In this document: one piece after another, positions 1-8,451 of the stretch
Position numbering within the stretch: the stretch's first letter is position 1
Layout: each line of letters opens with the position of its first letter
NCBI GenBank assembly: GCA_964394145.1
Contig: CAYMVL010000033.1
Location: 124,001 to 188,000 of the forward strand
Direction of reading: 5' to 3'
DNA from: JAFGBN01 sp964394145
Lineage (GTDB): Bacteria; Chloroflexota; Dehalococcoidia; GIF9; AB-539-J10
Length of the DNA stretch: 64,000 nt
Notes under the pieces: generated by a model
What the model was told of the DNA's origin: nothing
The model's database searches: none
The model's input: only the letters and a program-made list of their open reading frames with translations
Translations under genes and position numbers: made by a program

Positions 1-1415
1 CTAGAAATGCCAGCTTGATGAACAGCGTCAATTACTTCAGTAATGTCCTTATAGGCTGGTGACGCTTCCTCGGCTAAGGAAGGAATACTCCCGGCCCTGA
101 CAGTTATGCCCCTGCCTTCCAGTTCTCGGAGTACATCTTTGCCTGTCAGACTTCGCCTAGCAGCACCACGGCTAAGCACTCTACCGGCACCATGGCAGGT
201 GGAGCCGAATGTCTCCTCCATAGCTTTCTGGGTGCCTACAGCGACAAAAGAGCAGCGCCCCATGTCCCCTGGAATAAGCACGGGTTGCCCTATTTCTCTA
301 TATTTTCTAGGAACATCCTTATGCCCGGCTGGGAATGCTCTCGTAGCTCCTTTGCGGTGGACACAAAGCTTGATCTGGTGACCGCCTATGGTGTGCTGCT
401 CTATCTTGGCAATGTTATGGCAGACATCGTAAATCTGTTTCATGCCAAGTTCCTCAGGACTTCTGCCAAAAATCTTGGAGAAGCTCTCTCTAGCCCAATG
501 AGCGATACATTGACGATTAACCCAAGCATAGTTTGCAGCACATGCCATAGCGGACAAATAATCCATGCCTTCTTTTGATTCAATCGGGGCGCAGGCAAGC
601 TGACGGTCGGGAAGCTTTATGCCGTAATCCAATGCCGCTTGCTCCATGACGCGCAGATGGTCGGTGCATGTTTGGTGTCCGAAGCCGCGAGAGCCAGTGT
701 GAATCAACACCAAGATTTGCCCTATTTCAGTGATACCCATGACACTGGCTATGTCAGGTTCAAAAATCTTCTTTACTATCTGAACCTCAAGAAAATGATT
801 CCCCGAGCCCAGCGTGCCCGCTTGGGGCATGCCCCTTTTTATTGCCTTATCGCTTATCTTGCTCGGATCAGCTCCTTGTAAACATCCGCCTTCCTCGGTG
901 ACGTCGAGGTCCTCTTCAAAACCTAAGCCGCGTTTCACTGCCCACCTGGCTCCCTCAACCATCAATTGATCCATTTCCTTCCGGCTTACCTTTATTTTTC
1001 CCTCAGAGCCTAAGCCTGATGGTACATTGGCGAACAGTTCGTCAATAAGCTGCTTTATCTTAGGTCTTACTTCAGCTTCACGAAGGTCGGTGCGTAACAA
1101 CCTGACACCACAGTTAATGTCGTAACCTACTCCCCCCGGGGAAATTACACCTGTTTCGATATCCATTGCGGCCACGCCGCCTATCGGGAAACCATAGCCC
1201 CAGTGGATATCCGGCATGGCAAGAGAATAACCTACTATACCGGGTAGGGAGGCAACATTTGCGACTTGCTCCAGTGCCTGTTCTTGGCGTATGGATTGCA
1301 GCATAGCCTCGCCAGCATAAACTAAGCCAGGAACCCTCATGCCCGGCTTGTAAGTCTGCGGAATCTGCCATCGATAATTGTCTATCTTAACAAGTTGCCC
1401 TTGCCACTCTGTCAT
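1..1415 (-). CDS. rtcB: RNA-splicing ligase RtcB (3' end off window)
   Basis: GTP/Mn-dependent RNA ligase that joins 2',3'-cyclic phosphate (or 3'-phosphate) ends to 5'-OH ends in RNA repair or tRNA splicing. I read an uninterrupted frame of 471 codons from the ATG at 1413-1415 to the window edge, beginning MTEWQGQLVKIDNYRW. Seen: the metal-site Cys segment GGVGYDINCGVRLL, the HTGSRGFGHQ histidine region and STCHGAGRVLSR, which holds the histidine that is guanylylated in RtcB enzymes. The frame leaves the window at VHQAGIS, so only about a dozen C-terminal residues (the usual LRPLGVIKG-like end) should be missing. The start has an AGGA ribosome site that sits at the end of the archease gene 10 bp upstream, so the two are almost certainly co-transcribed. 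No RtcA cyclase is visible. Confidence 0.95.
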   Translation of the reverse strand, partial: MTEWQGQLVKIDNYRWQIPQTYKPGMRVPGLVYAGEAMLQSIRQEQALEQVANVASLPGIVGYSLAMPDIHWGYGFPIGGVAAMDIETGVISPGGVGYDINCGVRLLRTDLREAEVRPKIKQLIDELFANVPSGLGSEGKIKVSRKEMDQLMVEGARWAVKRGLGFEEDLDVTEEGGCLQGADPSKISDKAIKRGMPQAGTLGSGNHFLEVQIVKKIFEPDIASVMGITEIGQILVLIHTGSRGFGHQTCTDHLRVMEQAALDYGIKLPDRQLACAPIESKEGMDYLSAMACAANYAWVNRQCIAHWARESFSKIFGRSPEELGMKQIYDVCHNIAKIEQHTIGGHQIKLCVHRKGATRAFPAGHKDVPRKYREIGQPVLIPGDMGRCSFVAVGTQKAMEETFGSTCHGAGRVLSRGAARRSLTGKDVLRELEGRGITVRAGSIPSLAEEASPAYKDITEVIDAVHQAGIS

Positions 1416-1425
1416 ATCCCAATTC

Positions 1426-1845
1426 CTAAATGTCAAATATTACCTGTGCCGTATAACCGCCTTCATGTTTATCCAATTTCAGCATATGATATGTAGCTGC
1501 CTTTATACCTCTCACTATCTTGTGCCTTGAAGGGTGAAATCGTTCCCCGTAGCATCTAGCCTTAAGTTGCTTATCAGTCAGGCTTTCGATTTGAAACCTT
1601 CTAAACAGAATTTGCTCGGTATCAAATAGGTAGATAAGCTCATTAAGCCAGTCTACGAGTAAGCCCTCTATGTCCTGACCATTTATTCTAAGTTCGCGTT
1701 GGAGTTTCTCTTCAACCATTTGAGTATCTGTCATCAATGCAAACAAGGCCATAGCAGCATTTGAGAATATCTGCTCTATGTCTGCTCCAAAGACCGTGAT
1801 GCCAATATCAGCAGTATGGTCAAAAATTCTGAAAGCCTTGCTCAT
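1426..1845 (-). CDS. Archease (RtcB activator)
   Basis: Small acidic protein of 139 aa matching archease, the cofactor that helps RtcB complete multiple-turnover guanylylation. The N-terminus carries the family hallmark FDHTADIGI and the C-terminus ends in VIFDI, both near the conserved acidic metal-binding site of archease. Length is normal for the family (about 140 aa). It lies directly upstream of rtcB on the same strand, 10 bp apart, the usual pairing in archaea and bacteria, which strongly supports both calls. A GAGGAA sequence lies immediately before the ATG. Confidence 0.93.
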   Translation of the reverse strand: MSKAFRIFDHTADIGITVFGADIEQIFSNAAMALFALMTDTQMVEEKLQRELRINGQDIEGLLVDWLNELIYLFDTEQILFRRFQIESLTDKQLKARCYGERFHPSRHKIVRGIKAATYHMLKLDKHEGGYTAQVIFDI

Positions 1846-2337
1846 TTCCTCGTCTGTTAACGAGCAAACTTCACCGGTTCACAGTCGTGACTTGAAGACT
1901 GTCTATGAAGGTACTATGGTGTCTGATCGCAATTTGCTCCTTTCTTGTTCGGATAATGAACCCCGTTGCTTCAGCCAAGCGATAGGCTTCATTTGGAAAC
2001 CGGCTCTTTTGGGAGAGATACTTGGACTTAATATCGGGCACCTCTACTTCGGAATCCTTACTCCCTACCTATTTCCCGTGTCTTACTCCAATTAGCTTTC
2101 GCTAATCCCCTTGCTGGCTTGGCAAAAAGGCCTCACTATTTACTGGAATATTTATGCTAGCAATATCTCAGCCACCAAAGCTGAATTCTTAAAAGCGAGT
2201 GCCGCAGTCCTGACCGCTTATCGTGCTATACTCACAATGCGTTGACACTCCCGAGAATACGCTCACCTTCATATTATTCATTATACATGATAATGGACGA
2301 TGCCTCTATTCAGTCGGCTTACTGCGACAAACCTATT
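1846..2337. other. Gene-poor stretch between archease and dcd
   Basis: About 490 bp between divergent genes. I see no RNA gene and no convincing coding frame. An imperfect palindrome with arms CATTAT and ATAATG lies near 2279-2295 and could be a regulator site. The right end runs into the dcd promoter. Confidence 0.5.
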
Positions 2338-2366
2338 TTGCACTTTGTTGAGGCCAATGCTACAAT
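2338..2366 (+). promoter_or_regulatory. Promoter of dcd-rib operon, predicted leaderless
   Basis: TTGCAC (2338-2343), a 17-bp spacer, then TACAAT (2361-2366) preceded by TGC (extended -10). A start 7 nt after the -10 falls at about 2373, only 3 nt before the dcd ATG at 2376, leaving no room for a ribosome binding site. Confidence 0.65.
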
Positions 2367-2375
2367 GCTAGGCAC

Positions 2376-2951
2376 ATGGTACTTAGCGATCGAACAATTA
2401 GGGATGAGATAGCTAAGGGTAGAATCGTCATTGAACCCCTGGATCCAACTTGTATTCAGCCGGCAAGCGTAGATATTCATCTGGATAACAAGCTTCTTGT
2501 TTTCAAAACCTGGCGACCCCCTTTCTATATCGATGTCAAGCAGAATATAAGTGGATTGGCAGAATCAGTAGAAATTGGCGAGGACAGGCCGTTCCTCTTG
2601 AATGCCGGGGAATTCGTATTAGGCAGCACTCTAGAATCGCTTACCATACCGGATGATATTGTAGCTCGACTCGAAGGCAAGAGTTCTTTGGGCAGGATTG
2701 GCCTTTTGATTCATTCTACCGCTGGCTATGTTGATCCGGGGTGGCATGGGCATCTTACCCTTGAGCTATCCAATATGGCCAAATTGCCGGTGACCCTGTA
2801 TTATAAGATGTCGATTGGGCAGGTCTCATTTCTGCGCTTGACTTCTCCTGCAGACAAGCCCTACGGTTCGGCTGATTTGAGAAGCAAATATCAGGGGCAG
2901 AGTGAACCCACGGCTACCAGATACTACAAGGAATTCATTAAGGAGCAGTAG
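2376..2951 (+). CDS. dcd: dCTP deaminase
   Basis: Converts dCTP to dUTP (or directly to dUMP in bifunctional members) for dTMP synthesis; trimeric dUTPase-fold enzyme. Of 191 aa, the N-terminus MVLSDRTIRDEIAKGRIVIEP matches the family start, which fixes the ATG at 2376. Seen: QPASVDIHLDNKLLVF, EGKSSLGRIGLLIHSTAG (the Ser/Arg and glutamate-containing active region) and HLTLELSN. The following ribD ATG begins directly after the dcd stop codon, so dcd heads the riboflavin operon. The mRNA is predicted to be leaderless (see promoter at 2338). Confidence 0.95.
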   Translation: MVLSDRTIRDEIAKGRIVIEPLDPTCIQPASVDIHLDNKLLVFKTWRPPFYIDVKQNISGLAESVEIGEDRPFLLNAGEFVLGSTLESLTIPDDIVARLEGKSSLGRIGLLIHSTAGYVDPGWHGHLTLELSNMAKLPVTLYYKMSIGQVSFLRLTSPADKPYGSADLRSKYQGQSEPTATRYYKEFIKEQ

Positions 2952-4061
2952 ATGTTGGTGCCTCCCCGAGATTATATGGCATGTGCTCTCTCTTTAGCCA
3001 GATTAGCTAATGGATATACTAGCCCCAACCCAGCTGTGGGTGCTGTAGTAGTCAAAGATGGAATTGCAGTAGGCATGGGGTATACACAACCTCCCGGTTC
3101 AGAGCATGCCGAAGTAATGGCACTCCGTCAAGCCGGAGACAGAGCGAGAGGCGCTGCTATATACGTTACGCTTGAGCCTTGCTGCCATTTCGGACGTACC
3201 CCACCCTGTACAGAGGCCATAATTAATGCTGGCATCTCGGAGGCATTTATAGCATTGCTTGACCCAAACCCGCTGGTTTCAGGGTGTGGAGTTCACAGGC
3301 TGAAAGAAGCTGGCATCAAGACCTATATAGGTTCCTACCAAGACGAAGCTTACGAAATAAATGAGGCCTATATCAAACACATAACGACAGGTTCACCGTT
3401 CGTCATGGCCAAATTTGCTATGAGCCTTGATGGCAAGATTGCTACCAGGACAGGGGACTCTAAATGGATAACTAATGACGAAGCGAGGAGGCACGTACAT
3501 ACGTTACGACATGTTGTTGATGCTGTAATGGTAGGAGTAAACACGGTTCTTGTTGACAACCCTCGCCTCACGGCTAGGGGTTGTGGTGGCAGGGGTGGTA
3601 TACGGAAGATGCAACCTCTGCGCCTAATTGTTGACAGTAGGGGGAAGGTGCCACTGAATGCGCACATATTTGAGCAACCAGGTGAGGTCGTGCTTGCTGT
3701 AGTAGAACCTTTTGACTCCCAGAAGAGGAAGGAATTCACCCGGGCAGGCGCTGAGGTTCTGGAATTGCCAGGCGAAGAGGGCATGGTGGATATTGAGGAA
3801 TTATTCAAAGTATTGGGCAAAAGAGGAGTAGTCAGTATTCTGGTTGAGGGGGGAGGCAAGCTTCTAGGTTCTCTTTTTGACCATCACCTGGTAGACAAAG
3901 TGCTAGCTTATATCTCTCCAATTGTTGTTGGCGGTAAAGAAGCTAAGAGCGCCGTTGGGGGTGATGGAGTCGACTACATAGCCGAAGCTCTGCGCCTAAG
4001 CCAAGTTAAGATTGAGAGGTTCAACGGTGACATATTAGTGAGTGGCTATGTCAAAGGTTAG
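2952..4061 (+). CDS. ribD: Bifunctional riboflavin deaminase/reductase RibD
   Basis: Carries out steps 2 and 3 of riboflavin synthesis: deamination of the diaminopyrimidine intermediate, then reduction of its ribosyl side chain with NADPH. 369 aa, normal for a fusion. Residues 1-145 are the cytidine-deaminase-like domain with zinc ligands HAE (52-54) and the C77/C86 pair in PCCHFGRTPPC. From about 150 on is the DHFR-like reductase domain (MAKFAMSLDGKIAT, ITNDEARRHVHTLRH, ILVEGGGKLLGSLF). The ATG abuts the dcd stop without a gap. First enzyme of the rib cluster. Confidence 0.97.
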   Translation: MLVPPRDYMACALSLARLANGYTSPNPAVGAVVVKDGIAVGMGYTQPPGSEHAEVMALRQAGDRARGAAIYVTLEPCCHFGRTPPCTEAIINAGISEAFIALLDPNPLVSGCGVHRLKEAGIKTYIGSYQDEAYEINEAYIKHITTGSPFVMAKFAMSLDGKIATRTGDSKWITNDEARRHVHTLRHVVDAVMVGVNTVLVDNPRLTARGCGGRGGIRKMQPLRLIVDSRGKVPLNAHIFEQPGEVVLAVVEPFDSQKRKEFTRAGAEVLELPGEEGMVDIEELFKVLGKRGVVSILVEGGGKLLGSLFDHHLVDKVLAYISPIVVGGKEAKSAVGGDGVDYIAEALRLSQVKIERFNGDILVSGYVKG

Positions 4062-4097
4062 GGTTCAGAGGCCAGAAATTTTGGTGCTTGTGATATC

Positions 4098-4730
4098 ATG
4101 TTCACTGGAATAGTTGAAGAAGTTGGCTCTGTTAAGGGAGCAAGCTTAAACAGGCTGGCCATCAATGCCTGTAAAGTGCTTGAAGGAACAAGAGTTGGCG
4201 ACAGCATTGCTGTTAATGGAGTCTGTCTGACCGTTACTTCCTTAGATAAGAATAGCTTTGATGTTGATATTATGCCTGAGACATTACGGTGTAGTAATCT
4301 GGGGAAACTCCACTATGGAGATTCGGTAAATCTAGAGAGGGCATTGGCATTAGGCGGGCGTCTTGGTGGCCATCTAGTTTTAGGCCATGTTGAGGCTACG
4401 GGAGAGATAGTTGAGATAAGACCTGAAGAGACTGCACGTCTGGTGAAGATTTCGGCGCCAGTTGTAATAATGCCGTATGTAGTGAACAAAGGATTTATAG
4501 CGGTTGATGGTGTCAGCCTTACAGTGGTCAGTCGGGATAATTTATCTTTCGCTGTATCTCTGGTGTCTTACACTCTGGAACATACGACATTGGGCAACAG
4601 AAGGGCTGGGGATATGGTTAATCTAGAGTCAGATATCATAGCCAAGTATGTGGAGGGCCTTCGGGAGGGGAGGAGGCAAGATTTAACCCTCGAGGTTCTC
4701 GAGGAATATGGATTTGCAGAGGAGAACTGA
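4098..4730 (+). CDS. ribE: Riboflavin synthase alpha subunit
   Basis: Dismutates two 6,7-dimethyl-8-ribityllumazines into riboflavin and the pyrimidinedione. 210 aa with two internally repeated lumazine-binding barrels: the first opens MFTGIVEEVGSV and includes SIAVNGVCLTVTS; the second includes VNKGFIAVDGVSLTVVS. LGGHLVLGHVEATG links them. Sits 36 bp after ribD and overlaps the 5' ATG option of ribBA; the true ribBA start is probably 4 nt after the ribE stop. Confidence 0.96.
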   Translation: MFTGIVEEVGSVKGASLNRLAINACKVLEGTRVGDSIAVNGVCLTVTSLDKNSFDVDIMPETLRCSNLGKLHYGDSVNLERALALGGRLGGHLVLGHVEATGEIVEIRPEETARLVKISAPVVIMPYVVNKGFIAVDGVSLTVVSRDNLSFAVSLVSYTLEHTTLGNRRAGDMVNLESDIIAKYVEGLREGRRQDLTLEVLEEYGFAEEN

Positions 4731-4734
4731 AGAA

Positions 4735-5952
4735 ATGCTAGCTACTGTACCAGAGGTAATTGAAGATACAAAGGCGGGTAAATTTGTAATAATAGTTGAT
4801 GACGAGTCTCGTGAGAACGAGGGAGACCTGACTATAGCAGCGGAGAAGGCCAGTCCTGAAGCTATAAACTTCATGGCCAAATATGGGAGAGGTTTGATTT
4901 GTCTTTCTCTCACTGGACAGAGGCTCGACCAGTTGGAAATACCACTGATGGTTCAAAACAATACCTCGCGCTACTCCACTGCCTTCACTGTGTCTATTGA
5001 GGCAGCAGATAGAGTAACTACTGGTATCTCTGCCTTTGATCGAGCGCAGACTATAAAGACTGTACTTGATCCTGGTACTAAACCAGCTGATCTGCTTCGT
5101 CCGGGGCATATATTCCCGATTCGAGCTAAGGAAGGCGGAGTGTTAGTACGAGCAGGTCACACTGAGGCGAGTATTGATTTAGCCAGGTTAGCCGGGCTCT
5201 ATCCTGCCAGTGTTATATGTGAAGTCATGAGCGAAGATGGCACCATGGCACGTTTACCGGAGCTTGAGGCCATGGCCTCGCAGCACGATTTGAAAATCGT
5301 AGCAATCAGTGAGCTGATTGCCTATCGCTATCGTCATGAGAAGCTGGTGCAGAAGGTAACTGAGACCAGGCTTCCTACCAAGCACGGCGAGTTTGTGGCT
5401 ATGGCTTATAGAAGTAGCGTTGATGCCAACGAGCATGTTGCTTTGGTGAAAGGTAATATTGGTGGTGAGGAGCCGGTATTGGTGCGCGTTCACAGTGAAT
5501 GTCTTACAGGGGACGTTTTCGGGAGTTTGAGATGTGACTGCGGCGACCAGATTGTAATGGCTTTGCGAAGGATAGCTGAGGAGGGTCGAGGCGTTTTCCT
5601 TTATATGAGGCAAGAAGGAAGGGGGATTGGACTTCATAACAAACTTCGCGCCTATGCTCTCCAGGACCAAGGATTGGATACTGTTGAGGCTAATATAGCT
5701 TTGGGTTTCCCTCCAGACTTGAGAGATTATGGAGTAGGTGCTCAGATTTTAGCCGACTTAGGTTTACATAATATTCGGCTGCTTACGAATAACCCTAAAA
5801 AGGTAATTGGCCTGGAAAGCTACGGGATTAAGATATTAGAGACTGTACCATTAATAGCTCCACTGAACCCATATAACACCCGCTATTTGGAAACTAAGCA
5901 GAAGAAGATGGGGCATCTTCTAGGTATAGAGGAGAGAAAATGCGGGTCATGA
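4735..5952 (+). CDS. ribBA: DHBP synthase / GTP cyclohydrolase II fusion
   Basis: Bifunctional entry enzyme of riboflavin synthesis. N-terminal half (about 1-200) makes 3,4-dihydroxy-2-butanone 4-phosphate from ribulose 5-phosphate: DDESRENEGDLTIAAE and AGHTEASIDLARLAG are the acidic and His active regions. C-terminal half opens GTP: VHSECLTGDVFGS followed by RCDCGDQ gives the three zinc cysteines, and RQEGRGIGLHNKLRAY the GTP-binding arginine. I chose ATG 4735 (405 aa) because GGAG at 4721-4724 lies 10 nt upstream; an ATG at 4708 inside ribE lacks a well-placed ribosome site. Confidence 0.95.
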   Translation: MLATVPEVIEDTKAGKFVIIVDDESRENEGDLTIAAEKASPEAINFMAKYGRGLICLSLTGQRLDQLEIPLMVQNNTSRYSTAFTVSIEAADRVTTGISAFDRAQTIKTVLDPGTKPADLLRPGHIFPIRAKEGGVLVRAGHTEASIDLARLAGLYPASVICEVMSEDGTMARLPELEAMASQHDLKIVAISELIAYRYRHEKLVQKVTETRLPTKHGEFVAMAYRSSVDANEHVALVKGNIGGEEPVLVRVHSECLTGDVFGSLRCDCGDQIVMALRRIAEEGRGVFLYMRQEGRGIGLHNKLRAYALQDQGLDTVEANIALGFPPDLRDYGVGAQILADLGLHNIRLLTNNPKKVIGLESYGIKILETVPLIAPLNPYNTRYLETKQKKMGHLLGIEERKCGS

Positions 5953-6020
5953 AGCCGAGAGCTTAGCTGCTCAGGGCTTATAATTTTGGGTACTGGAATC
6001 TAAGATGTCGGAGGTGATCC

Positions 6021-6488
6021 ATGGGTAAGCAGTACGAGGGATTTTTGATAGGGAGGGGTCTCAAGTTTGCTTTGGTTGTTTCACGCTTTAATGAGTTCAT
6101 AACCAACCGGCTAGTGGAAGGGGCAAGAGATGGTTTATTGCGTCATGGTGTGGGGGAAGACGACATAACTATTGCCTGGACTCCAGGTTGTTTTGAGATT
6201 CCTCTGATAGCAAAAAGACTAGCTGTGAGTGAACAGTATGACTCCGTGATATGTCTTGGCGCGGTGATTCGGGGGGAGACACCACATTTTGAGTATGTAG
6301 CTTCTGAGGTAACTAAGAATATTAGCAGGGTGAGCCTGGATACCGGATTGCCGGTAATCTACGGAATCATTACTGCTGATACGCTGGAGCAAGCTATCCA
6401 GAGAGCTGGAACCAAAGAGGGCAACAAGGGATTTCACGCTGCGGTAAGTGCTATAGAAATGGCAAATCTGGTTAAGGCTATTCGGTGA
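6021..6488 (+). CDS. ribH: 6,7-dimethyl-8-ribityllumazine synthase
   Basis: Condenses the dihydroxybutanone phosphate from RibBA with the ribitylaminouracil from RibD; usually forms icosahedral or pentameric shells. 155 aa. Seen: VVSRFNEFITNRLVEGA, WTPGCFEIPL, CLGAVIRGETPHFEYV (the catalytic His) and GTKEGNKGFHAAVSAIEMANL. A clear GGAGGTGA lies 4-5 nt before the ATG. It closes the rib operon; its last 11 bp overlap the convergent EF-Tu-like gene. Confidence 0.97.
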   Translation: MGKQYEGFLIGRGLKFALVVSRFNEFITNRLVEGARDGLLRHGVGEDDITIAWTPGCFEIPLIAKRLAVSEQYDSVICLGAVIRGETPHFEYVASEVTKNISRVSLDTGLPVIYGIITADTLEQAIQRAGTKEGNKGFHAAVSAIEMANLVKAIR

Positions 6489-6738
6489 CTTTGTAGACCT
6501 TGTCGCCCCGTCTTACCCTGTCAGGGACTTTTATGCCAGTGAGGTCGCCGGACTTTCCTTCGGTGATACTAACACGATCGATCTGCATGGACTCTACAAC
6601 GAGTTCCATATCTGTGGTGCTGCCCTTGATGTGGATTTTATCTCCGACTTTGAGTACGCCGCTCAACTCGATGCCGGCTACTACTGGCTTGGCGAAGTAA
6701 TCTGTTACCGTGCCAACTTCTACTTCTGGCATTTCCAA
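6478..6738 (-). CDS. Small EF-Tu domain-2-like protein
   Basis: 86-aa protein equivalent to a single translation-factor beta-barrel: VGTVTDYFAKPVVAGIELSG, then LKVGDKIHIKGSTTD, then VESMQIDRVSITEGKSGDLTGIKVPDRVRRGDKVYKV. That is the pattern of EF-Tu/IF2 domain II without any GTPase domain. Such stand-alone 'translation elongation factor-like' proteins occur in archaea and some Chloroflexota; the function is not established. It overlaps ribH tail to tail by 11 bp. Upstream on its strand TTGCTT, 18 bp, TATATT forms a plausible promoter. Confidence 0.8.
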   Translation of the reverse strand: MEMPEVEVGTVTDYFAKPVVAGIELSGVLKVGDKIHIKGSTTDMELVVESMQIDRVSITEGKSGDLTGIKVPDRVRRGDKVYKVTE

Positions 6739-7104
6739 ACCCCCTTACGAAAATAATATACACCACCTCCGTGTACAAAAGCAACATAATACGTAACTGG
6801 CCTCATACACATTGAGAGGCAAGCGAAGGCCAACGGGCAAGCTCGAGTTCATACGGGGCGATAGACAAGAGTTAAAGCCTTGAGATAAAGCCTTGAGATA
6901 ATTTGGGGCTGTGTTTGACGTCACCATAAGCGAATCTATTGACATAAGCAAACTGTACCCTCTGGGCCGGGTGGATATGGATTAATGCTTTCCGAAACTG
7001 GATGGCAAATCACCATTGTCCTCTGGCTTGTTGCTGATGCTCGGGAGGTGATAAACTTATTAAGTAGCTCAGTTGCGAACTTTTAGTTTGATTTGTAGCT
7101 AGAT
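6739..7104. other. Intergenic region before tRNA-Gly
   Basis: About 365 bp with the EF-Tu-like gene promoter at its left end and the short tandem repeat at 6873. No coding frame that I trust. Confidence 0.5.
6873..6898 (+). repeat. Two-copy 13-bp tandem repeat
   Basis: TAAAGCCTTGAGA occurs twice head to tail without a mismatch, followed by a third partial TAA. Looks like a slippage duplication. Confidence 0.8.
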
Positions 7105-7176
7105 GCGGGAGTAACTCAGTGGTAGAGTTCCTGCCTTCCAAGCAGGGTGTCGCGGGTTCGAGTCCCGTCTCCCGCT
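7105..7176 (+). tRNA. tRNA-Gly (TCC)
   Basis: Full cloverleaf: acceptor GCGGGAG pairs with CTCCCGC, D-arm CTCAGTGGTAGAG, anticodon loop CTTCCAA giving TCC, T-arm GCGGGTTCGAGTCCCGT. Discriminator U at 7176, and CCA is encoded at 7177-7179. It marks the left border of the recombinase island. Confidence 0.97.
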
Positions 7177-7179
7177 CCA

Positions 7180-7888
7180 TAAAGCACAATAAAGAGCATA
7201 ATTCGCCGCTTAATTCGGAACCATTGCATGTCCAACACCGAACGGGGCTCACAGAACAGGGCGAGCCATCGATACGCTCGGTGCAAAGAGCTTAAGCAAG
7301 GCTGGGCTCGAGACTTGAGCTGAATCAGAAGAACGGTTTTCCGGTCTTCCTATATGGTCGCTAGGGGTAAGAGCGCCATACAGCGATGGGCAATACAACA
7401 TGAAGCTGAGTAGTTACGGCATGTAGGCTTTAATATACTAGAATGCCATAACGGCGTTTTTAACCTCTTAAAATCGCTTTCTGGTGCGTGCTTTATTGTA
7501 AAGTAGACCATTTCAGCTCTCAATAATTTGCCATGCTGTTGTTCTGTTGTTGTTTCGATTTTCCGCTGCGACTCAATCAGGTGGTTGGGTTTTTGGGGTC
7601 AATCATAGGCCAGCTCACCTGGAGTTGCATTTCGGGTCCAGAAGTGAGTCTCTTCATTAGTGTTCATTCTGGGATTTGTCTTCGTAGGGAGGACATAAGC
7701 ACGGAATGCGGCGCCTCTTTGGGAATCGCAGTGGAGCCTTGGCTAGAAAGGGGCAGATCGAACATGAATACCTTCTTTTCTAATCCAAGGATGAGTCTAG
7801 AGGGGCAAGCCTGAATGATTTCGGTACTTATGTCGGCGGGTGCATTGGAAGAGATTGAAAGCTGATGCCACAATCCTTTCTCCAAATC
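7180..7888. other. Non-coding or decayed stretch
   Basis: About 710 bp downstream of tRNA-Gly. A GAAGA-A-CGG / CCG-G-TCTTC hairpin lies near 7329-7350. The reading frames here have no family signature. The right end merges into the transposase remnant, so some of this is probably decayed mobile DNA. Confidence 0.45.
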
Positions 7889-8137
7889 CATTGTGAAGCG
7901 AATCAAAAGGTTGATTACCAACGGGTTGATAAACTCATAGAGGCGTTGTCAGAATGAAAGACCAAGATAACAGAGGGAAATCTCGGCGCCACGCCCTCGA
8001 GAACTGGCTCCACATAATGCTCCGATACCTTTCGATAGAGGCGAGAATCTACCATTGGGCAACTGCATCCATGGCATTGATGTGATATAGTCCCTTCTGT
8101 TGGTTTCCGCGTGCGTGATGCACTGTGTGTCAACGGG
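7889..8137 (-). pseudogene. Remnant of an IS integrase/transposase DDE domain
   Basis: Read on the minus strand in shifting frames, the segment gives TVHHARGNQQKGLYHINAMD, then AVAQW, a stop (TAG), ILASIERYRS, then after a frameshift SEHYVEPVLEGVAPRFPSVI and LVFHSDNAS, then LINLLIRFT. This is the central catalytic core of an rve-type (IS481/IS3-like) transposase, including the HSDN(G)S aspartate motif, with an in-frame stop and at least two frameshifts. N- and C-terminal parts and terminal repeats are not recognisable. It shows past transposition next to the recombinase island. Confidence 0.75.
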
Positions 8138-8383
8138 CACTTATCCCGCTTTGCCTGTTGCGTCAGGTCGGGCTCGCTGAGCGATGCTCGCCCCTGCTGG
8201 TTTGATTCTGTTATATGACTTTTTAGATACCGATACGGATATATATCCCAGTCGAAAGCGCGATGGCCCCCTGTCTAGCCTCATCGAGTGTTAGAAAACC
8301 ACGCGACTCCAAGCTCGTCTTATGCTGCAACAGACTAGCACAAGCACTTGACAGTGGAAGAGAAAAGGGATTAGAATAAAGTA

Positions 8384-8411
8384 GTGTCGCAAAGTGAAAC
8401 TTTTGCGACAC
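8384..8411. repeat. 28-bp palindrome with 11-6-11 (dif-like) geometry
   Basis: Left arm GTGTCGCAAAG (8384-8394), centre TGAAAC (8395-8400), right arm TTTTGCGACAC (8401-8411). The arms match as inverted repeats at 10 of 11 positions. Two 11-bp arms around a 6-bp centre is the layout of dif/XerCD and related tyrosine-recombinase core sites. It lies 40 bp upstream of a tyrosine recombinase gene. It could equally be an operator, since TTGCGA in the right arm lies 15 bp before TATAAA (8424-8429). Confidence 0.7.
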
Positions 8412-8451
8412 AAAGTGATTCTTTATAAAATATAACAATGTTAATCTAAGC

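Noticed and set aside
1114..1371. Open frame on the minus strand within rtcB
   Set aside because: Shifted reading of the rtcB 5' region; the rtcB frame itself is clean from 1415 to the edge.
2338..2952. FMN riboswitch in front of the rib genes
   Set aside because: The rib genes are read from the dcd promoter with no leader long enough, and no RFN-element motifs are visible.
7010..7252. Open frame of 80 codons containing 'ERETGLEPATPCLEGRNSTTELLPH' on the minus strand
   Set aside because: It is the antisense translation of tRNA-Gly, a well-known false gene.
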